64,000 nt of DNA from an uncultured Planctomycetales bacterium (GCA_903926465.1 CAIYJE010000095.1:1-64000); one strand, 5' to 3'. Shown: positions 15,077-24,571, numbered from the stretch's first letter. A program made the numbers and translations. The notes: generated from the sequence alone by a model not told the origin.

Positions 15077-15430
15077 ATCAGGAGCATCCCGTCCGCTGCT
15101 TTTTTTTGCGGGCTCTGATCCCACAAGCGCGACTTCAAAGCTTTCGCTTCGGGCTCGTACTCGAATAGGAGATCCACTCACTTGCGCTTCGGTCTCGAAT
15201 AAGAGCAACCAGGCGGCCATCGCTTCCGGTCATCAAGCCCTTACGGAATTGCCTGGAATGGCTTCCCTTTTGCATCTCTCGAACCCGTTCCAGGTCGCTC
15301 TGGTCCAAAATTGGGCGATCGGGTAGCTTTAACTTTCCTGACCGCTACACCTTTTGATTGGACGGAACTTCTTAGAGTTAGCTCGGCGGTCGATTATGGA
15401 CGTACCCCAGGGCCCCAGGGGGAACGACTT

Positions 15431-17305
15431 GTGTCGTACCGTACCTTCAAACATCTGCTTGGTGAGACCAGCCTCGAGCGTAAATGCCGCTTCATTTTTG
15501 GAGGCGGCATTCTGCTCTTGGTCACCATGAGCTTCTACTGGTACGGTCAAAAGACCGAGAGCCTGGTTCTAGGCCAGAAGACGGAAGCTGCACGCATTGT
15601 TGTGGGCCCGATCATTCGCAAACTGCACCTCGAAAAAGATTTGAGCAGCCTGGGTCGAGATCTGGTGAATGAGCTTTCCGACGATGCCTCTTCGCTTAAC
15701 GATAATCCCAGCTATAAGTCCAGAATTATCTGGGGCTTAAGCGCAGACGATCGGCTTTCCAAGCCTGACGAATTTGAGCAAAAGAAGCTCACCGAGTTTC
15801 TGCGGGCCGCCAGCCGGCAAGAAATGGCGCCCCGAGAAGTGGTGGCCGCGGCACCCATTCGCCCCATGTCGTTTGCAGACGGCACCCCAACGTTTGAAGG
15901 GCGTCGCAAGCCGGGCTCACTCGAATATCAGTATGTGGAAGCCGTGCTCTACAAGCCGTCTTGCCTGTACAAGTGCCATAACCAGTATCGCAAAGATGCC
16001 AGCGACAAGCTGACCATGCCCAAGGCCTACGATCTGGCCACCGTGGTGTCTGTCTCTTTGCCCATGGAACAGACGAACAAAGATATTCACCGCAACCGCG
16101 CCATCCTCATTTCCACCGCGCTCGTTACCGCCATTCTGGCCATGGTTGCCTCGTACGTCATTGTTCGCTACGTCATCGTCAAGCCGGTGAAGCACCTCAG
16201 AGACGTTTCAGACGCCATTGCAGCCGGCAAGCTGAATATTCGCAGCCAGATTCACACCGGTGACGAGTTTGAAGAACTCTCTCACGCGTTCAACCGGATG
16301 TTGCATAACCTGGTGGCCATGCAGCAGGAACTGCGAGATGTGAATGGTGACCTGGATAAGAAGGTCGACGAACTGGCCCAGGCCAACCTGGCACTTTACG
16401 AACTCTACAAGATCAAGAGCGACTTCCTGGCCACCATGAGCCACGAGCTACGCACGCCGCTGAACTCGATTATTGGCTTTTCCGAGGTCTTGACCTCCAA
16501 TGACCAGCTCAATGATCGTCAGCGCAGGTATGCCAGCAACATTCTGACGTCTGGCAAGATGTTGCTGGTGATGATCAATGACATTCTTGACCTGGCCAAG
16601 ATTGAGAGTGGCAAGATGGAGATCCACGTCGAGGACTTCTCGGTCCGAGACGTTTGTGAGTCTCTGTCAAACCTCATGCGTCCAATGGCTGAAAAGAAGG
16701 GGCTAGACCTGAACTGCGACCTGGATGACGCCATTCCGTTGCTTCGCCAGGACCCCGGCAAATTGCGTCAGATTGTGTACAACCTGCTGTCCAATTCGAT
16801 CAAGTTCACTCCCGAGGGGGGCTGCGTTACGCTCTCGGCCCGGGCCGACGGCAAGCAGGTGGTCATTGCCGTTACCGATACAGGAATCGGAATTGCCGAG
16901 GAAGACCGGGAACGGATCTTTGAGAAGTTCCGTCAAGCCGGAGCCACTCGCGCAGCGGAAGGGGTGCTGGTGCGTGAGCATGAGGGGACCGGCCTGGGTC
17001 TCTCGATCGTTCGCGAACTCACCCGTTTGCTGGGTGGCGATGTGACCCTGGAGAGTGATCTGGGGAAAGGCTCAACCTTCACGGTTCGGCTGCCTTTGCA
17101 GTTGAACGCACACCGAAACATTTCGGTGGCTATCAGTGATCAGTCGGTAGACCTTTCCAAGGCCCGCCGCGTTGATCCCCGGCCAGCATCCTTGGTTCAG
17201 CCGCTGGTCTCTAAACCCCATGAGTCCACGGGGGCTCGCCGGCCTGGAGCCGACCAAACCGGGTACACGGGCAATCCACCGAAGAGTTTGCCCCAGGCCT
17301 CTTGA
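15431..17305 (+). CDS. Membrane sensor histidine kinase with extracytoplasmic CX3CH motif
   Basis: This hybrid-free sensor kinase has 624 aa from GTG 15431, which has AGGGGG 9 bases upstream; the frame is open to a TTG at 15311 but lacks a site there. Transmembrane helix 1 is at about 22-38 and helix 2 at about 224-248, enclosing a DUF3365-like sensor domain of about 185 residues. That domain contains PSCLYKCHNQ: Cys178, Cys182 and His183 in a CX3CH pattern, suggesting haem or metal binding. Then come HAMP (about 245-297), a coiled coil (298-325), HisKA with phospho-acceptor His338 (FLATMSHELRTPLNS), and HATPase_c motifs NLLSNSIKFTPEGG, DTGIGIAEEDRERIF and GTGLGLSIVREL. A disordered tail of about 55 residues ends the protein. 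No response regulator gene is adjacent, so the partner is unknown. Confidence 0.9.
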   Translation: MSYRTFKHLLGETSLERKCRFIFGGGILLLVTMSFYWYGQKTESLVLGQKTEAARIVVGPIIRKLHLEKDLSSLGRDLVNELSDDASSLNDNPSYKSRIIWGLSADDRLSKPDEFEQKKLTEFLRAASRQEMAPREVVAAAPIRPMSFADGTPTFEGRRKPGSLEYQYVEAVLYKPSCLYKCHNQYRKDASDKLTMPKAYDLATVVSVSLPMEQTNKDIHRNRAILISTALVTAILAMVASYVIVRYVIVKPVKHLRDVSDAIAAGKLNIRSQIHTGDEFEELSHAFNRMLHNLVAMQQELRDVNGDLDKKVDELAQANLALYELYKIKSDFLATMSHELRTPLNSIIGFSEVLTSNDQLNDRQRRYASNILTSGKMLLVMINDILDLAKIESGKMEIHVEDFSVRDVCESLSNLMRPMAEKKGLDLNCDLDDAIPLLRQDPGKLRQIVYNLLSNSIKFTPEGGCVTLSARADGKQVVIAVTDTGIGIAEEDRERIFEKFRQAGATRAAEGVLVREHEGTGLGLSIVRELTRLLGGDVTLESDLGKGSTFTVRLPLQLNAHRNISVAISDQSVDLSKARRVDPRPASLVQPLVSKPHESTGARRPGADQTGYTGNPPKSLPQAS

Positions 17306-17452
17306 GCGCGGTTCCACGCTTGCCGATCTGCGGGTCTGCGATTACCCTGATTGTTAGAAACCGTGTGTTCATACGGTTGCCAGTGGATGCCCCTTGGCTC
17401 AACTGGTGATTGATCTGTTTTCTGAAGCTCTTTTGAAGAAGGATCTGGATTC

Positions 17453-17983
17453 ATGTCCGATGCGCGCAAAGGTGAAGTGGCGATGAAGGGGAACCCTGTC
17501 GAGCTGGCAGGTCCAAAACTGAAGGCCGGCGACCACGCACCGAACTTTGAGTGTGTGGGCGAGGGGCTCAGCATTGTCACCCTGGCCGAGACTCCCAAGA
17601 AGCCTCGCCTGTTCAGCGTTGTGCCGTCGCTTGATACGCCGGTCTGCAACATTCAGACCAAGCGGTTCTCCAAGGAACTGGCCGAGCTGGGCGACAGCGT
17701 GGAGGCGTACACGGTAAGCCTGGACCTTCCGTTTGCCATGAAGCGATTCTGTGGCGCCGAAGGGGTGAGCAATATCGTGAACCTGTCGGACGTCCGGAAC
17801 CACTCGTTCGGCAAGAATTATGGCGTGCTGATCACCAGCCTGCCAATTCCGCTACTGTGTCGGGCCCTGTTCGTCGTCGACGCCCACGGGGCGATCACCC
17901 ACGTCGAATACGTTTCTGAAATTGCCAGCGAGCCCAATTATGACGCCGCTCTGGCAGCGCTCAAGGCCGCGGCCAAAGCCTGA
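17453..17983 (+). CDS. tpx: Thiol peroxidase (Tpx, atypical 2-Cys peroxiredoxin)
   Basis: This enzyme reduces hydrogen and lipid peroxides using thioredoxin. It has 176 aa. The fold begins with VELAGPKLKAGDHAPNFECV. The peroxidatic Cys sits in SVVPSLDTPVCNIQTKRF and the resolving Cys in FAMKRFCGAEGVSNIVNLSD, the Tpx-specific spacing. The catalytic Thr and Arg are conserved (LDTPVC; LLCRALFVVD). The protein is cytoplasmic with no signal peptide. It is monocistronic with a strong terminator right after it (18022-18059). It lies 147 bases after the histidine kinase on the same strand, so co-transcription is possible. Confidence 0.96.
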   Translation: MSDARKGEVAMKGNPVELAGPKLKAGDHAPNFECVGEGLSIVTLAETPKKPRLFSVVPSLDTPVCNIQTKRFSKELAELGDSVEAYTVSLDLPFAMKRFCGAEGVSNIVNLSDVRNHSFGKNYGVLITSLPIPLLCRALFVVDAHGAITHVEYVSEIASEPNYDAALAALKAAAKA

Positions 17984-18021
17984 TCGAATCGGTTCTTGAT
18001 TCATCGATTGCAAAAAAAAAT

Positions 18022-18059
18022 AAAGCACGGCAGGGCCCACGGCCTGCTGTGCTTTTTTT
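18022..18059 (+). terminator. Rho-independent terminator of tpx
   Basis: AAAGCACGGCAGG (18022-18034) pairs with CCTGCTGTGCTTT around an 8-base loop with one mismatch, followed by a run of T. It begins 39 bases after the tpx stop. Confidence 0.9.
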
Positions 18060-18169
18060 ATCAGGTTGAAAATGGTTCTTCATACCGATCCGGGAGCGCA
18101 AGCTTTGAACTGGAAGTTCTTGTTATCCGGTCAGGTCTGTCACCCATTTGCGTTAACCGGAACAGGCGC

Positions 18170-19312
18170 TCACAGCCTGATGAATATCTTGCGGCTGTAC
18201 ATCCACCAGGCGATGAACACGGTAAGGGCTAGCTCGACAAGTACGAGTACCAGGCCGGCGTAGTCGCCCAGGTAAAGTCGGCTCAGGTCGCCGCCCACGA
18301 ATCGTTGGGCAATCTTTCCGATATCCACCAGGTTGTGAATCATATAAATGCTGATCGAATTCATGCCGATCCAGATGAACGGCTGGGCCCAGCCTCTGAG
18401 CTTCCAGACATCAACCACCAGATAGAACAGGGCGAGCAGGATCGCACTATAGCCGCCGGCCACAAGGACAAACGACGAGGTCCAGAGCTTCTTGATGATG
18501 GGGAACTGGTAGCTCCAAACATAGCCGAGGACCAGCGAGATAGCCCCCGCCGCCAGCAGAGTGACAACCTTGTTTCGGCTCTTCTCGTTTTTGAGGAATA
18601 CGCCCGCAAACATGCCCAGCAAGCAAGTGGCAATGGCTGGCAAATTGCTCAGTAATCCCTCGGGATCGTGGTCCCCGTCCCACTTGCGCAAAGGCAAGTA
18701 CATTTTGTCGACCCAGTTTGTAAGGTTCTGACCCTCGTCGAAATGGCCGGCACCAATACCAGGCACGGGCACGAACGTGAGCAGTGCCCAGTAACCCACC
18801 AGAATTCCCGCGCAGGCGATCACTCGCCCGCGTTGCTCCAGGAACGTGAAGATCAGGCCGGCGAAGAGAGTTGCAATCGCAAAGCGCTGAAGCACCCCCA
18901 TCAGGCGGATCTTCTCGAACGGGGTGCCGAACCCGCCGTAATAGAAAACGCCCAGTACATAAAGCAGTAATGCGCGTCTGACGATGCGCCAGACCGCAGC
19001 GGCTTTACCTTCCTGCTCAATCACCCGGCTCAGCGAAAAGACCAGCGAAACGCCAGAGATGAAGACGAACAGCGGGAAGAGCAGGTCTTCGAAGTGGAAT
19101 CCCTGCCATTCCACATGTTCCATTTGAATGCCAAGCTTCTGCAAGATCGGGCTAGCATTGACCTTTTGAAGGGCTGCAATCAACGCTTCGCCGCCCACAA
19201 TACAGAACATGTCAAACCCGCGCAGGGCGTCGAGCGAAACGAGGCGGGCGGGCTTGGAGGTGCCAGGGGCTGGGCCAGTCGATTCAGGAGACAGGGGCAA
19301 GGGGTCTTGCAT
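18170..19312 (-). CDS. HGSNAT-like/DUF5009 multi-pass membrane acetyltransferase family protein
   Basis: This 380-residue membrane protein resembles the heparan-alpha-glucosaminide N-acetyltransferase (HGSNAT)/YeiB-like group common in Bacteroidetes and Planctomycetes. The signature start RLVSLDALRGFDMFCIVGGE (23-42) is followed by FHFEDLLFPLFVFISGVSLV, RIVRRALLLYVLGVFYYGG, RLMGVLQRFAIATLFAGLI and WIGMNSISIYMIHNLVDIG. About 10 membrane spans are seen. A Pro-rich N-terminal cytoplasmic segment (1-20) comes first. It may transfer an acetyl group across the membrane to an extracytoplasmic amino sugar, but the bacterial substrate is not known. No clear ribosome site precedes ATG 19312. The M24 peptidase gene lies 78 bases upstream on the same strand, so they may be co-transcribed. 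Confidence 0.85.
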   Translation of the reverse strand: MQDPLPLSPESTGPAPGTSKPARLVSLDALRGFDMFCIVGGEALIAALQKVNASPILQKLGIQMEHVEWQGFHFEDLLFPLFVFISGVSLVFSLSRVIEQEGKAAAVWRIVRRALLLYVLGVFYYGGFGTPFEKIRLMGVLQRFAIATLFAGLIFTFLEQRGRVIACAGILVGYWALLTFVPVPGIGAGHFDEGQNLTNWVDKMYLPLRKWDGDHDPEGLLSNLPAIATCLLGMFAGVFLKNEKSRNKVVTLLAAGAISLVLGYVWSYQFPIIKKLWTSSFVLVAGGYSAILLALFYLVVDVWKLRGWAQPFIWIGMNSISIYMIHNLVDIGKIAQRFVGGDLSRLYLGDYAGLVLVLVELALTVFIAWWMYSRKIFIRL

Positions 19313-19390
19313 GGCGTTCTTGGTCTACCAAAATGGGTTTCGGGGTTGGCTCAAGAAATGACAGAAGAGGTCGCATCCACAGATCGACCA

Positions 19391-20524
19391 TTATAGACGG
19401 AGTTCATGTTTGGACAGCGTCAGATAACCGGTCTCGGTCACAACGTAGTTCCGCTCGATCCGAACTCCCCCTTCAAGATCGTTCGGGAAGAGACTTGGTT
19501 CCAGGGTGATCACATCACCAGACTGAAGCGTTTCATCACTCTCCGCCACGATATAAGGGGCTTCCGGGTGCCCCAGGCCGAGCCCGTGCCCGGCATGCCC
19601 GGGAGTGTCTGAGCGGAGTCCGCAGGTTGCGTACTGCGCACGGATCGCCTGGTCAATCTCTCGGCAGGGTGTTCCCGGCCTGAGCAGCTTCTCACCCACT
19701 TCAAGCGCCTGCAGGCAAGCGTTGAAAACCTGGATTTGCCGTGCGGTCGGTTCCCCCACGCAGAACGTGCTGGCGATATCGCCGCGGTAGCCACCCACGA
19801 TCACGGAAAAGTCCAGGATGAACAGATCACCAGATTGGAGTGGGTGCAGGGTGGGTCGTGTATCGGGTTTCGAGGCTCTTGCGCCGGTTGCGAAATCTCC
19901 GTAGATGGTCAGCGGGCGGCCAATCGTCTGACGAGCCGCGCGCTCAACCGCGTGAAAGACGTCAAGTTCGGTGGCGCCCACCTGGGCCGCTTCTCGGCCG
20001 GCCACCATGCCGGCTTCGCCAGCCTGCACCGCTTGGCGTAGGGTCTCAATTTCATCGTGGTCTTTGGTCCGACGCAGCCCCCAAAGCAGCCCATCGATTG
20101 CCGTGATCTGCAAGCTGGGCCTGGCCAACCTCATCCGGCTGATCAGGGCCTCTGGCACGCACGCGTCTGTGCCGAGCCGCTCTGGCAACTGGTTCCCCAG
20201 GGTTCTGATCACGGAGCCGATCTGAAAGGGACGGCGTGAGGAGGCCGACCGGCGCGCTTCATACCAAACCGGGGCCACAACTTCGTCAACAAACGCCTCA
20301 CGCAAAAATGGCTCAAGCAGGTTGTCGCCCACCAGGGTGACATGGTCTGGCCGCAGCACGGCCATGGGCCCAGCCTCATTCATCCGGAAACTGAACGGAC
20401 CCGGGGCAAACCCTGTGAAATACGCCAACGCTTCTGGAGAAGCCACCAGCACGGCATCGCATGTGCCGTCTAGCTGGTCCCAGAGCTTCTGACGTCTGGC
20501 GCGGCATCCGACCTCGGTGATCAT
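19391..20524 (-). CDS. M24 family Xaa-Pro peptidase
   Basis: This is a cytoplasmic dinuclear-metal aminopeptidase of the Xaa-Pro dipeptidase/aminopeptidase P type, 377 aa. The N-terminal creatinase-like domain covers about 1-150. The pita-bread catalytic domain follows, with the five metal ligands in order: Asp238 (FILDFSVIVGG), Asp249 (YRGDIASTF), His313 (GHAGHGLGLGHPEAPYI), Glu342 (ITLEPSLF) and Glu357 (GVRIERNYVV). It would release N-terminal residues preceding proline, helping peptide turnover. The precise bond preference (PepP or PepQ) cannot be told from sequence. The DUF1080 gene ends 58 bases upstream. Confidence 0.93.
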   Translation of the reverse strand: MITEVGCRARRQKLWDQLDGTCDAVLVASPEALAYFTGFAPGPFSFRMNEAGPMAVLRPDHVTLVGDNLLEPFLREAFVDEVVAPVWYEARRSASSRRPFQIGSVIRTLGNQLPERLGTDACVPEALISRMRLARPSLQITAIDGLLWGLRRTKDHDEIETLRQAVQAGEAGMVAGREAAQVGATELDVFHAVERAARQTIGRPLTIYGDFATGARASKPDTRPTLHPLQSGDLFILDFSVIVGGYRGDIASTFCVGEPTARQIQVFNACLQALEVGEKLLRPGTPCREIDQAIRAQYATCGLRSDTPGHAGHGLGLGHPEAPYIVAESDETLQSGDVITLEPSLFPNDLEGGVRIERNYVVTETGYLTLSKHELRL

Positions 20525-20582
20525 CGTGTTTTCTTCTTTTCCGGGGCCGGATGCTGTGCATCGCTCAAAAAGTGAACATCAA

Positions 20583-21263
20583 TCAGTTCTTGCTGGGAAC
20601 GATCCAGATATTTCGATACTCAACCAGGTTGCCGTGATCCTGGAGCAGCAGGGGGCCATCAACGCCCGGCTTATCGCCCAGGCCACCGGGCGTAGGATTG
20701 ATCTTGGCGTCATCAATGATGTTCACGCCGTTGTGCAGCACCGACACATGGGCCTGCTCAACAACCTTGCCATCCTTCACCACGGCCTTCTTGAAGGTGA
20801 TATCGTAGGTCTGCCATTCCATTGGCTTCTTGCAGGCATTCACGCGTGGAACGACTTGCTGGTAGATACCACCGCAGTCATTGCTCTCAGACTTCAGGCC
20901 ATAAGAATCAAGCACCTGAAGCTCATGGACGCCGCCCAGGTACACACCGCTGTTGCCACGGGCCTGCCCCTTGGCGTCTGGCATGTAGGGGGTGCGGAAT
21001 TCCAGGTGCATTGTGAAGTCTCCAAAATTCTTGGAGGTCACGGCATCACCCTTGCCTGGTGCCACAACCAGAGCACCGTCTTTGAGGGTCCAGGCCGTGG
21101 GCTTGCCGTCGCGGCCAACCCAGCCGTCCAGCGTTTTACCATCGAACAAGACAACGGCTCCCTCGGGCGGCTTGGCACCCAGGGTTTTATCGTTGGGCGT
21201 GTCCTGAGCAACCACCGAAGCCAGAGGCAGGAAGAGTAGCAAACTTGAAACAAGCGATTTCAT
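20583..21263 (-). CDS. DUF1080 (3-keto-disaccharide hydrolase-like) secreted protein, 226 aa
   Basis: This DUF1080/LamG-like jelly-roll protein has a signal peptide (MKSLVSSLLLFLPLASVVAQ). The family motifs are VLFDGKTLDGWVGRDGKPTA, WTLKDGALVVAPGKGDAVTS, FGDFTMHLEFRTPYM, GNSGVYLGGVHELQVLDSYG and a C-terminal GPLLLQDHGNLVEYRNIWI. DUF1080 proteins are hugely expanded in planctomycetes. Some have been shown to act on 3-keto-glycosides, but most are untested. It is secreted, so it probably acts on extracellular or periplasmic saccharides. A GGGAG site lies 11 bases before the ATG at 21263. A second DUF1080 paralogue is at 44335-44919. Confidence 0.9.
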   Translation of the reverse strand: MKSLVSSLLLFLPLASVVAQDTPNDKTLGAKPPEGAVVLFDGKTLDGWVGRDGKPTAWTLKDGALVVAPGKGDAVTSKNFGDFTMHLEFRTPYMPDAKGQARGNSGVYLGGVHELQVLDSYGLKSESNDCGGIYQQVVPRVNACKKPMEWQTYDITFKKAVVKDGKVVEQAHVSVLHNGVNIIDDAKINPTPGGLGDKPGVDGPLLLQDHGNLVEYRNIWIVPSKN

Positions 21264-21532
21264 GGCGAGAGTGCTCCCGATTCAGAATCAAGCAGGGGAT
21301 TGAACAAGAATGTTCTGAACCTGCCAGTGTACTGGACTAGCAGCCGGGAGCAACCACCCGCCTTTTTTTCAAGGGACCGGGCGGAGTTACCCCCTTGCGT
21401 ACCACCCTGGGTCTGGGTTTACTGGGTCAATGACACTTGTCGTGGCCCGGTGGTCGGGCACGAGCGGTCACCATCTCTTTCTTTGCTTAGGCACCCGGCC
21501 GAATTCTCGGCCCCAGACCATGGAGGATGGCC

Positions 21533-24046
21533 ATGCTTGGTCCGCTTCGAGCACGCGCACTGGCGATTGTGTCTTTGGTCGTATTGCTGTTCTCGGCTTC
21601 GGCACAGGCCTGGCAGGTCGCACCTGCCGCCGGCGAGAAACCGCTCGCCAGTTATCTGCCAGAGAAAAACTTGCTCTTTTTGGTGGAGTGGGACGGGCTG
21701 GCACGCCACTCGAAAGAATGGGACGCCACGGCGGCCCACAAGATGCTCAGTGAGACCTCGCTGGGCAAAATGCTGCGGGAAACCGTGGTTCAAACCTGGG
21801 AAGGGTTCCGGGCCGGTAATCCGCAGGTTCCGCCGCTTTCAGGCGATCAGATCACCGGCCTGGCCGGGCACTTGCTGCGTCAGGGCTTTTTGATTGGTGT
21901 TTGTGGGTCGAGCTTTCAGGATCAACCAGAGGCGGTCTCTCTGGTCATTCGTGACGCGAAAACCAACCCCGTTTTCACGCAGCTCCTGGAAGGCAGCCCG
22001 CTGGGGCCCAATGCCGGCGGCATGAAGAAAGAGCTGAATGGACGGACCTCCTACCGCTTCGGCCCCACCGAATACTGGTTTGAGGGAAACGATTTCGTGC
22101 TTTCCATGGTTTCTGGCGAAACGAGCCCCACCCTTCGGGCCTTCCTGGGTGAGATTCCGTCTGCCGTTAATCATCCGAGCCGAAAGCATATGTTTGATAA
22201 TCCCGATCTGCTTAGCCCGGTTGGCTGGGGATTTGTTGATGCCACCAAGGTGCCAATTCAAGATCCCAAAGCCAAGCAAATGCTTGCCGGGATCAAAACG
22301 GCCGGGTTCCGCTGGGGGCTTAAGGGGCAGGCCCTGGTGACCCAGATTGGTGTGGAAACTGTTGAGCCCAAGGGAAGCTTGCTCAGCTTCCTGGATCAAC
22401 CACCGCTGGATATCGCAAAGCTTCCACCGGTTCCGGCCCAGGCCGAGAACTACACCTTGTTTTCCGTGTCGCCGGCTGCCACTTATGACAAGCTGATTCG
22501 CTTTGCGAGGCAGAATGATCCGGCGCTGCCAGACCAGATTGTGGGGCAGCTTGGCATGGTCCAGCAACGGCTGGGAATTGATCTGAAGCGTGACCTGGCC
22601 GACCAGCTTGGCCCAGCCATGGCGGCGTTCAGTTTGCCGTCCAAAAGCCAAGGGTCGATTGGCGGCGGAATGCTCGACCTCTGGTTCTTCCTGCCCAAGG
22701 GAGCGCTCGTAGTTGGCGTCAAAGACCGGGCCACGTTTGCAACGACCCTGGAAAAGCTGATGAACTCGGTGAACCGTGAGCTTTCTGCCTTGGGGGGGAT
22801 GTTTGTGGGTCGAGGTCAGGGCGTGAGAGCGGATTCCACTCAACATGCGGAGTTCCGCAAGCTCAAGGGGGAGGAAATTGCCTACACCCTGGCCATTCCG
22901 CCGGCCGTGCTACCCACACCAGGCAGCCTGCACCTGACCGTGATGCTGGGTAAGGAGAACCTGGTCATTGCTACCACGCCAGACGTGGCACGTTCCGTGC
23001 TCAAGGCCGAGGGGAACGGCAAACCTGCGGGGTTAACGGAGCTGCCAGCAGGCACGACCGTTTTCTCACGTACGGATCCCAGAGACTCGCTGCCGGAACT
23101 GCTGGTCAATATTCCATCGGCGGTCCAGGTTCTGGGGGCCATGATCACCAACCAGCAAAGAGGTATTGCGGGCCTGGCTCCCCACGATGGAATGCCGGCC
23201 GGCGATCAAGCCCCGGTGGGTAATTTTGCCTTGAAGCTTGACCCAGACCTGATCCCCGATACCGACGCCCTGCGCGGGTATTTGTTCCCCAAGGTCAGCA
23301 CCCTGGCCGTCACGGAGCGCACGATTGTCTTCACCACAACCGAAGCGTTTCCAGCCCCGGATGTGTCTATGGGGGCCGGCACCAGCGCCCCGGTTTTGGT
23401 CGCACTTCTGTTGCCAGCAGTCCAGTCGGCCCGTGAGGCAGCCAGACGCGCCCAGTGTACGAATAACCTCAAGATGATTGGCCTGGCCATGCACAACTAC
23501 GCCGATGTCAACGGCGGGTTTCCAGGCAATATCTGTGATAAGAACGGCAAGCCGCTCTTGAGCTGGCGGGTGGCCATTTTGCCGTACATTGAGCAGCAGG
23601 CCCTTTATAACAAGTTCCATCTCGATGAACGCTGGGACAGCCCCCATAACATCGAGCTTTCCAGGTATGTCGTCAAGACGTACGCCTGCCCCAGCAGACC
23701 GTTCGACAACGCCAAGCCCGAGACTCACTATCGGACGTTTGTTGGAAATGGCGCTCTGTTCGAAAACGGTCAGAATCCCAAGATTGCCATGGTCACCGAC
23801 GGTACCTCAAACACCATTATGGTGGCTGAGACGCAAGAGGGAGTTCTTTGGACCAAGCCCGATGACATTGAGTTCAATCCAGAGAACCCAGGCCAGATGT
23901 TCGGCATTGGCTCGCCCCATTCTGGTGGCGCCAATGTCTTGTTCGCCGATGGCTCTGTACGGTTCATCATCAATACGATCAACCTGGAGGTTCTGAAAGC
24001 GTTGATCACGCGGGCCGGCGGTGAAGTTGTGGGCGGAAACTATTGA
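21533..24046 (+). CDS. Secreted two-part protein: DUF3352-like N-terminal region fused to DUF1559
   Basis: The protein has 837 aa from ATG 21533, which lies 6 bases after GGAGG (the ATG at 21527 abuts that site). A signal peptide occupies 1-25 (ARALAIVSLVVLLFSASAQA). Residues 30-600 form a large domain with YLPEKNLLFLVEWDGLARHS, YTLFSVSPAATYDKLIRFAR and GSLHLTVMLGKENLVIATTP, resembling the DUF3352-type proteins of planctomycetes. Residues about 618-837 are a DUF1559 domain: VALLLPAVQSAREAARRAQC, TNNLKMIGLAMHNYADVNGG, LSWRVAILPYIEQQALYNKF, VTDGTSNTIMVAETQEG and the C-terminal HSGGANVLFADGSVRFI. DUF1559 normally starts with a type IV prepilin leader; here that leader is gone and the hydrophobic helix is internal. 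Role unknown, probably cell surface. A strong terminator follows. Confidence 0.85.
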   Translation: MLGPLRARALAIVSLVVLLFSASAQAWQVAPAAGEKPLASYLPEKNLLFLVEWDGLARHSKEWDATAAHKMLSETSLGKMLRETVVQTWEGFRAGNPQVPPLSGDQITGLAGHLLRQGFLIGVCGSSFQDQPEAVSLVIRDAKTNPVFTQLLEGSPLGPNAGGMKKELNGRTSYRFGPTEYWFEGNDFVLSMVSGETSPTLRAFLGEIPSAVNHPSRKHMFDNPDLLSPVGWGFVDATKVPIQDPKAKQMLAGIKTAGFRWGLKGQALVTQIGVETVEPKGSLLSFLDQPPLDIAKLPPVPAQAENYTLFSVSPAATYDKLIRFARQNDPALPDQIVGQLGMVQQRLGIDLKRDLADQLGPAMAAFSLPSKSQGSIGGGMLDLWFFLPKGALVVGVKDRATFATTLEKLMNSVNRELSALGGMFVGRGQGVRADSTQHAEFRKLKGEEIAYTLAIPPAVLPTPGSLHLTVMLGKENLVIATTPDVARSVLKAEGNGKPAGLTELPAGTTVFSRTDPRDSLPELLVNIPSAVQVLGAMITNQQRGIAGLAPHDGMPAGDQAPVGNFALKLDPDLIPDTDALRGYLFPKVSTLAVTERTIVFTTTEAFPAPDVSMGAGTSAPVLVALLLPAVQSAREAARRAQCTNNLKMIGLAMHNYADVNGGFPGNICDKNGKPLLSWRVAILPYIEQQALYNKFHLDERWDSPHNIELSRYVVKTYACPSRPFDNAKPETHYRTFVGNGALFENGQNPKIAMVTDGTSNTIMVAETQEGVLWTKPDDIEFNPENPGQMFGIGSPHSGGANVLFADGSVRFIINTINLEVLKALITRAGGEVVGGNY

Positions 24047-24077
24047 GCATGCCGCTGGAACGGATTGCTGAATCTTT

Positions 24078-24108
24078 GGGCCAGGGGGAAACCCCTGGCC
24101 CTTTTTTT
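24078..24108 (+). terminator. Rho-independent terminator of the DUF1559 fusion gene
   Basis: GGGCCAGGGG (24078-24087) pairs perfectly with CCCCTGGCCC (24092-24101) across a GAAA tetraloop, followed by seven T. It is 32 bases past the stop. Confidence 0.95.
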
Positions 24109-24247
24109 GTATTTTCATAATCACTCAGTCAAATGCCGTGAAAGGCGGGGTTCCAGTGTTCTTTCTTGAAGAGCCTGGATCGTGAGTGACGGGTTGCGCT
24201 TTTGGGACCAGAGCCCGCGAAATCGCAGCGGATGCGGTTCTCCTCAC

Positions 24248-24350
24248 AGCCCGACGCATGAGCGATGGAATTTTAGTGAATGTCTGTTGATCAGAGGTTA
24301 CGGCTAGAGCAAAGAGAAGCCCCAAGAGATCCACTCGCTAGCGATTTTTT
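24248..24350 (-). repeat. Dispersed intergenic element, copy B (reverse of copy A)
   Basis: This is the reverse complement of copy A with high similarity over about 85 bases: AGCCCGACGCATGAGCGATG at one end, GTCTGTTGATCAGAGGTTAC in the core, and CCCCAAGAGATCCACTCGCT near the other end. Further end-like and 'GCAGCTTCAAAGC' fragments lie at about 24416-24450. It sits in the gene-free gap 24109-24739 with the inverted repeat at 24572-24648. Confidence 0.75.
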
Positions 24351-24571
24351 ATCGTATTCGGATATGAAGTTACGTTGACGCCTTGGGCTCGTATTTCCGG
24401 CGGGTTGCCTTGTAAAACCCCAGAAGGCGCAGCTTCAAAGCTCACGCTCTGGGCTCTGTTCAAATCCTTACGCGCATCCACTTCCGGTTCGGTTTTTGGA
24501 CCACTTTTTATAGCGGTTAACATTTGCGTTGCAAACAGAGTGAGCGCCTTTCCTGGTGTTCCTTTTCCGAA

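Noticed and set aside
14865-15430. CRISPR array suspected from repeated short motifs
   Set aside because: The repeats are inverted, diverged and irregularly spaced, with no unique spacers of constant length, so they fit a dispersed element instead.
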